In this document: piece by piece, positions 63,405 to 64,000 of the stretch
Numbering within the stretch: the first letter of the stretch is position 1
Layout of the letters: every line of letters starts with the position of its first letter
Assembly (NCBI RefSeq): GCF_003070865.1
Contig: NZ_CP026948.1
Location: 1,922,001 to 1,986,000, forward strand
DNA: 64,000 nt
Reading direction: 5' to 3'
Origin: Corynebacterium liangguodongii
Lineage (GTDB): Bacteria; Actinomycetota; Actinomycetes; Mycobacteriales; Mycobacteriaceae
Position numbers and translations under genes: made by a program
Notes under the pieces: generated by a model
What the model saw: the letters and a program-made list of their open reading frames with translations, nothing else
Databases searched by the model: none
Told to the model about the DNA's origin: nothing

Positions 63405-64000
63405 GCCCCGGCCCCACCACGCCCGCGCCGGCGCAGGACGAGACCCGCGGCAATGAGCACAAGTGCCAGCATGGTGATGCCGAGCACTCCCGCGCCGGTC
63501 GATGCGAGCCCGGAACGGGAGCCCCCTTGTGTCCCGCCCTGCTCGGAGCCTTGGGCGCCTTCGCCTGGTCCAGCGGCCTGGGGCTGGGCCCCAGGCCCAC
63601 CATCGCCGCCACCGGGCTGCCCGGCGCCGCCGTGGGAGCTGGACCCGCCGGCGCCATTGCTGCCGGGACCGGAGCTGCCCGGGCCGTTGTTTCCTGGCCC
63701 GTCGGTGCCGCCCGAACCGGAATCGTCGGAACCCGGCAGGAAGCAGGCCTTGCGGGTGACCACGTTGACGTGGCTGGTCTTTTCCACGTCGACGGGGGTG
63801 CGCACGGCGTCCATCCCGTCGGTGCGCAGGTGCGCTGTCGTCTCCAGCGTGCCAAGCACCTCGCCGCGGCCCGGGGTGCCCCAGGGGCCGGACGTGTTCG
63901 CCTTGGTGGGGACCCGAATTTCGATGTGTGCGAGGGGGTCGGCCCTGCGGGCGTCGGCAAGCTGCGCTCGCGCCTGCTCCGTTAAGGTAAACGTCGCCGA
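63401..64000 (-). CDS. LAxTG-anchored surface protein (pilin-like), C-terminal part
   Basis: About 199 codons are visible; the gene continues past the right edge. The visible part starts in a beta-rich domain (IEIRVPTKANTSGPWGTPGRGEVLGTLETTAHL, VDVEKTSHVNVVTRKACFLPG), continues in a Gly/Ser/Pro-rich stalk of about 65 residues, and ends in the sorting signal LASTG, hydrophobic helix GVLGITMLALVLIAAGLVL and RRRGRGG. A pilus-type sortase is coupled to it. It could be a pilus tip or base subunit or another wall protein; no pilin K-motif (WxxxVxVYPK) is seen in the part available. Confidence 0.82.
   Translation of the reverse strand, partial: SATFTLTEQARAQLADARRADPLAHIEIRVPTKANTSGPWGTPGRGEVLGTLETTAHLRTDGMDAVRTPVDVEKTSHVNVVTRKACFLPGSDDSGSGGTDGPGNNGPGSSGPGSNGAGGSSSHGGAGQPGGGDGGPGAQPQAAGPGEGAQGSEQGGTQGGSRSGLASTGAGVLGITMLALVLIAAGLVLRRRGRGGAGA

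Overview
The window is a stretch of chromosome from a high-GC Corynebacterium. It looks like ordinary core chromosome with a few accessory inserts: I see no prophage, insertion sequence or CRISPR array. The genus call rests on gene order that, as I recall it, matches the C. glutamicum chromosome: ptrB-purC-purB-purD-HIT-phoS/phoR, then thrE-otsA-otsB-ipsA, a zinc ABC importer, cysS-ispF-ispD-carD-radA-disA, and folE-folP-folB-folK beside ftsH-hpt-tilS-dacB. Coding is dense, with many 1-11 bp overlaps between consecutive genes, and several genes appear to be leaderless. No species is claimed.

Layout. 1-7 kb: end of an oligopeptidase gene and dispersed purine genes (purC, purB, purD), with a lipoprotein, a DUF222/HNH nuclease and a HIT protein between them. 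7-12.4 kb: PhoRS-like two-component system, a drug-type MFS exporter, tRNA-Thr(TGT) and the threonine exporter ThrE. 12.5-15.4 kb: a protein with a histone-H1-like lysine tail, then otsA-lipoprotein-otsB for trehalose. 15.3-19.1 kb: a LacI-type regulator (IpsA-like) divergent from a zinc ABC importer. 19.1-29.7 kb: hydrolase, rlmB, cysS, ispF, ispD, carD, an LpqE-like lipoprotein, radA, disA, a membrane-anchored protein, carbonic anhydrase and mutY. 29.7-33.7 kb: DUF4236 protein, ZIP zinc transporter, and two tandem secreted lipases, the second frameshifted in a run of seven C. 33.8-41.4 kb: clpC and a beta-glucoside-type PTS operon (EIIBCA, antiterminator, Enzyme I) preceded by a recognisable RAT site and terminator. 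41.4-54.5 kb, all on the minus strand: TM2 protein, lysS, PanC-like enzyme, DUF2520 protein, two membrane proteins, folK-folB-folP-folE, ftsH, hpt, a repeat block, tilS and dacB. 54.6-57.3 kb: ppa, a repeat-containing spacer, a class F-like sortase with a candidate surface substrate, and a rhodanese. 57.3-61.6 kb: a MarR regulator and a giant Pls/PosA-type nonribosomal peptide synthetase whose adenylation pocket reads as lysine-specific. 61.7-64 kb: a small secreted protein, a pilus-type (class C) sortase and the 3' end of an LAxTG-anchored surface protein.

The observations most worth following up are: (1) a single-module, membrane-embedded synthetase predicted to join lysine, with a MarR regulator and a perfect palindrome directly before its start; (2) the 10-mer GCTTATCGAC, present 12 times in 64 kb, six in each orientation, in several reading frames and once between genes; (3) a dispersed family of intergenic inverted repeats sharing the arm TGTGACATCTC; (4) a possibly phase-variable lipase; and (5) sortase/substrate pairs with non-LPxTG sorting signals.
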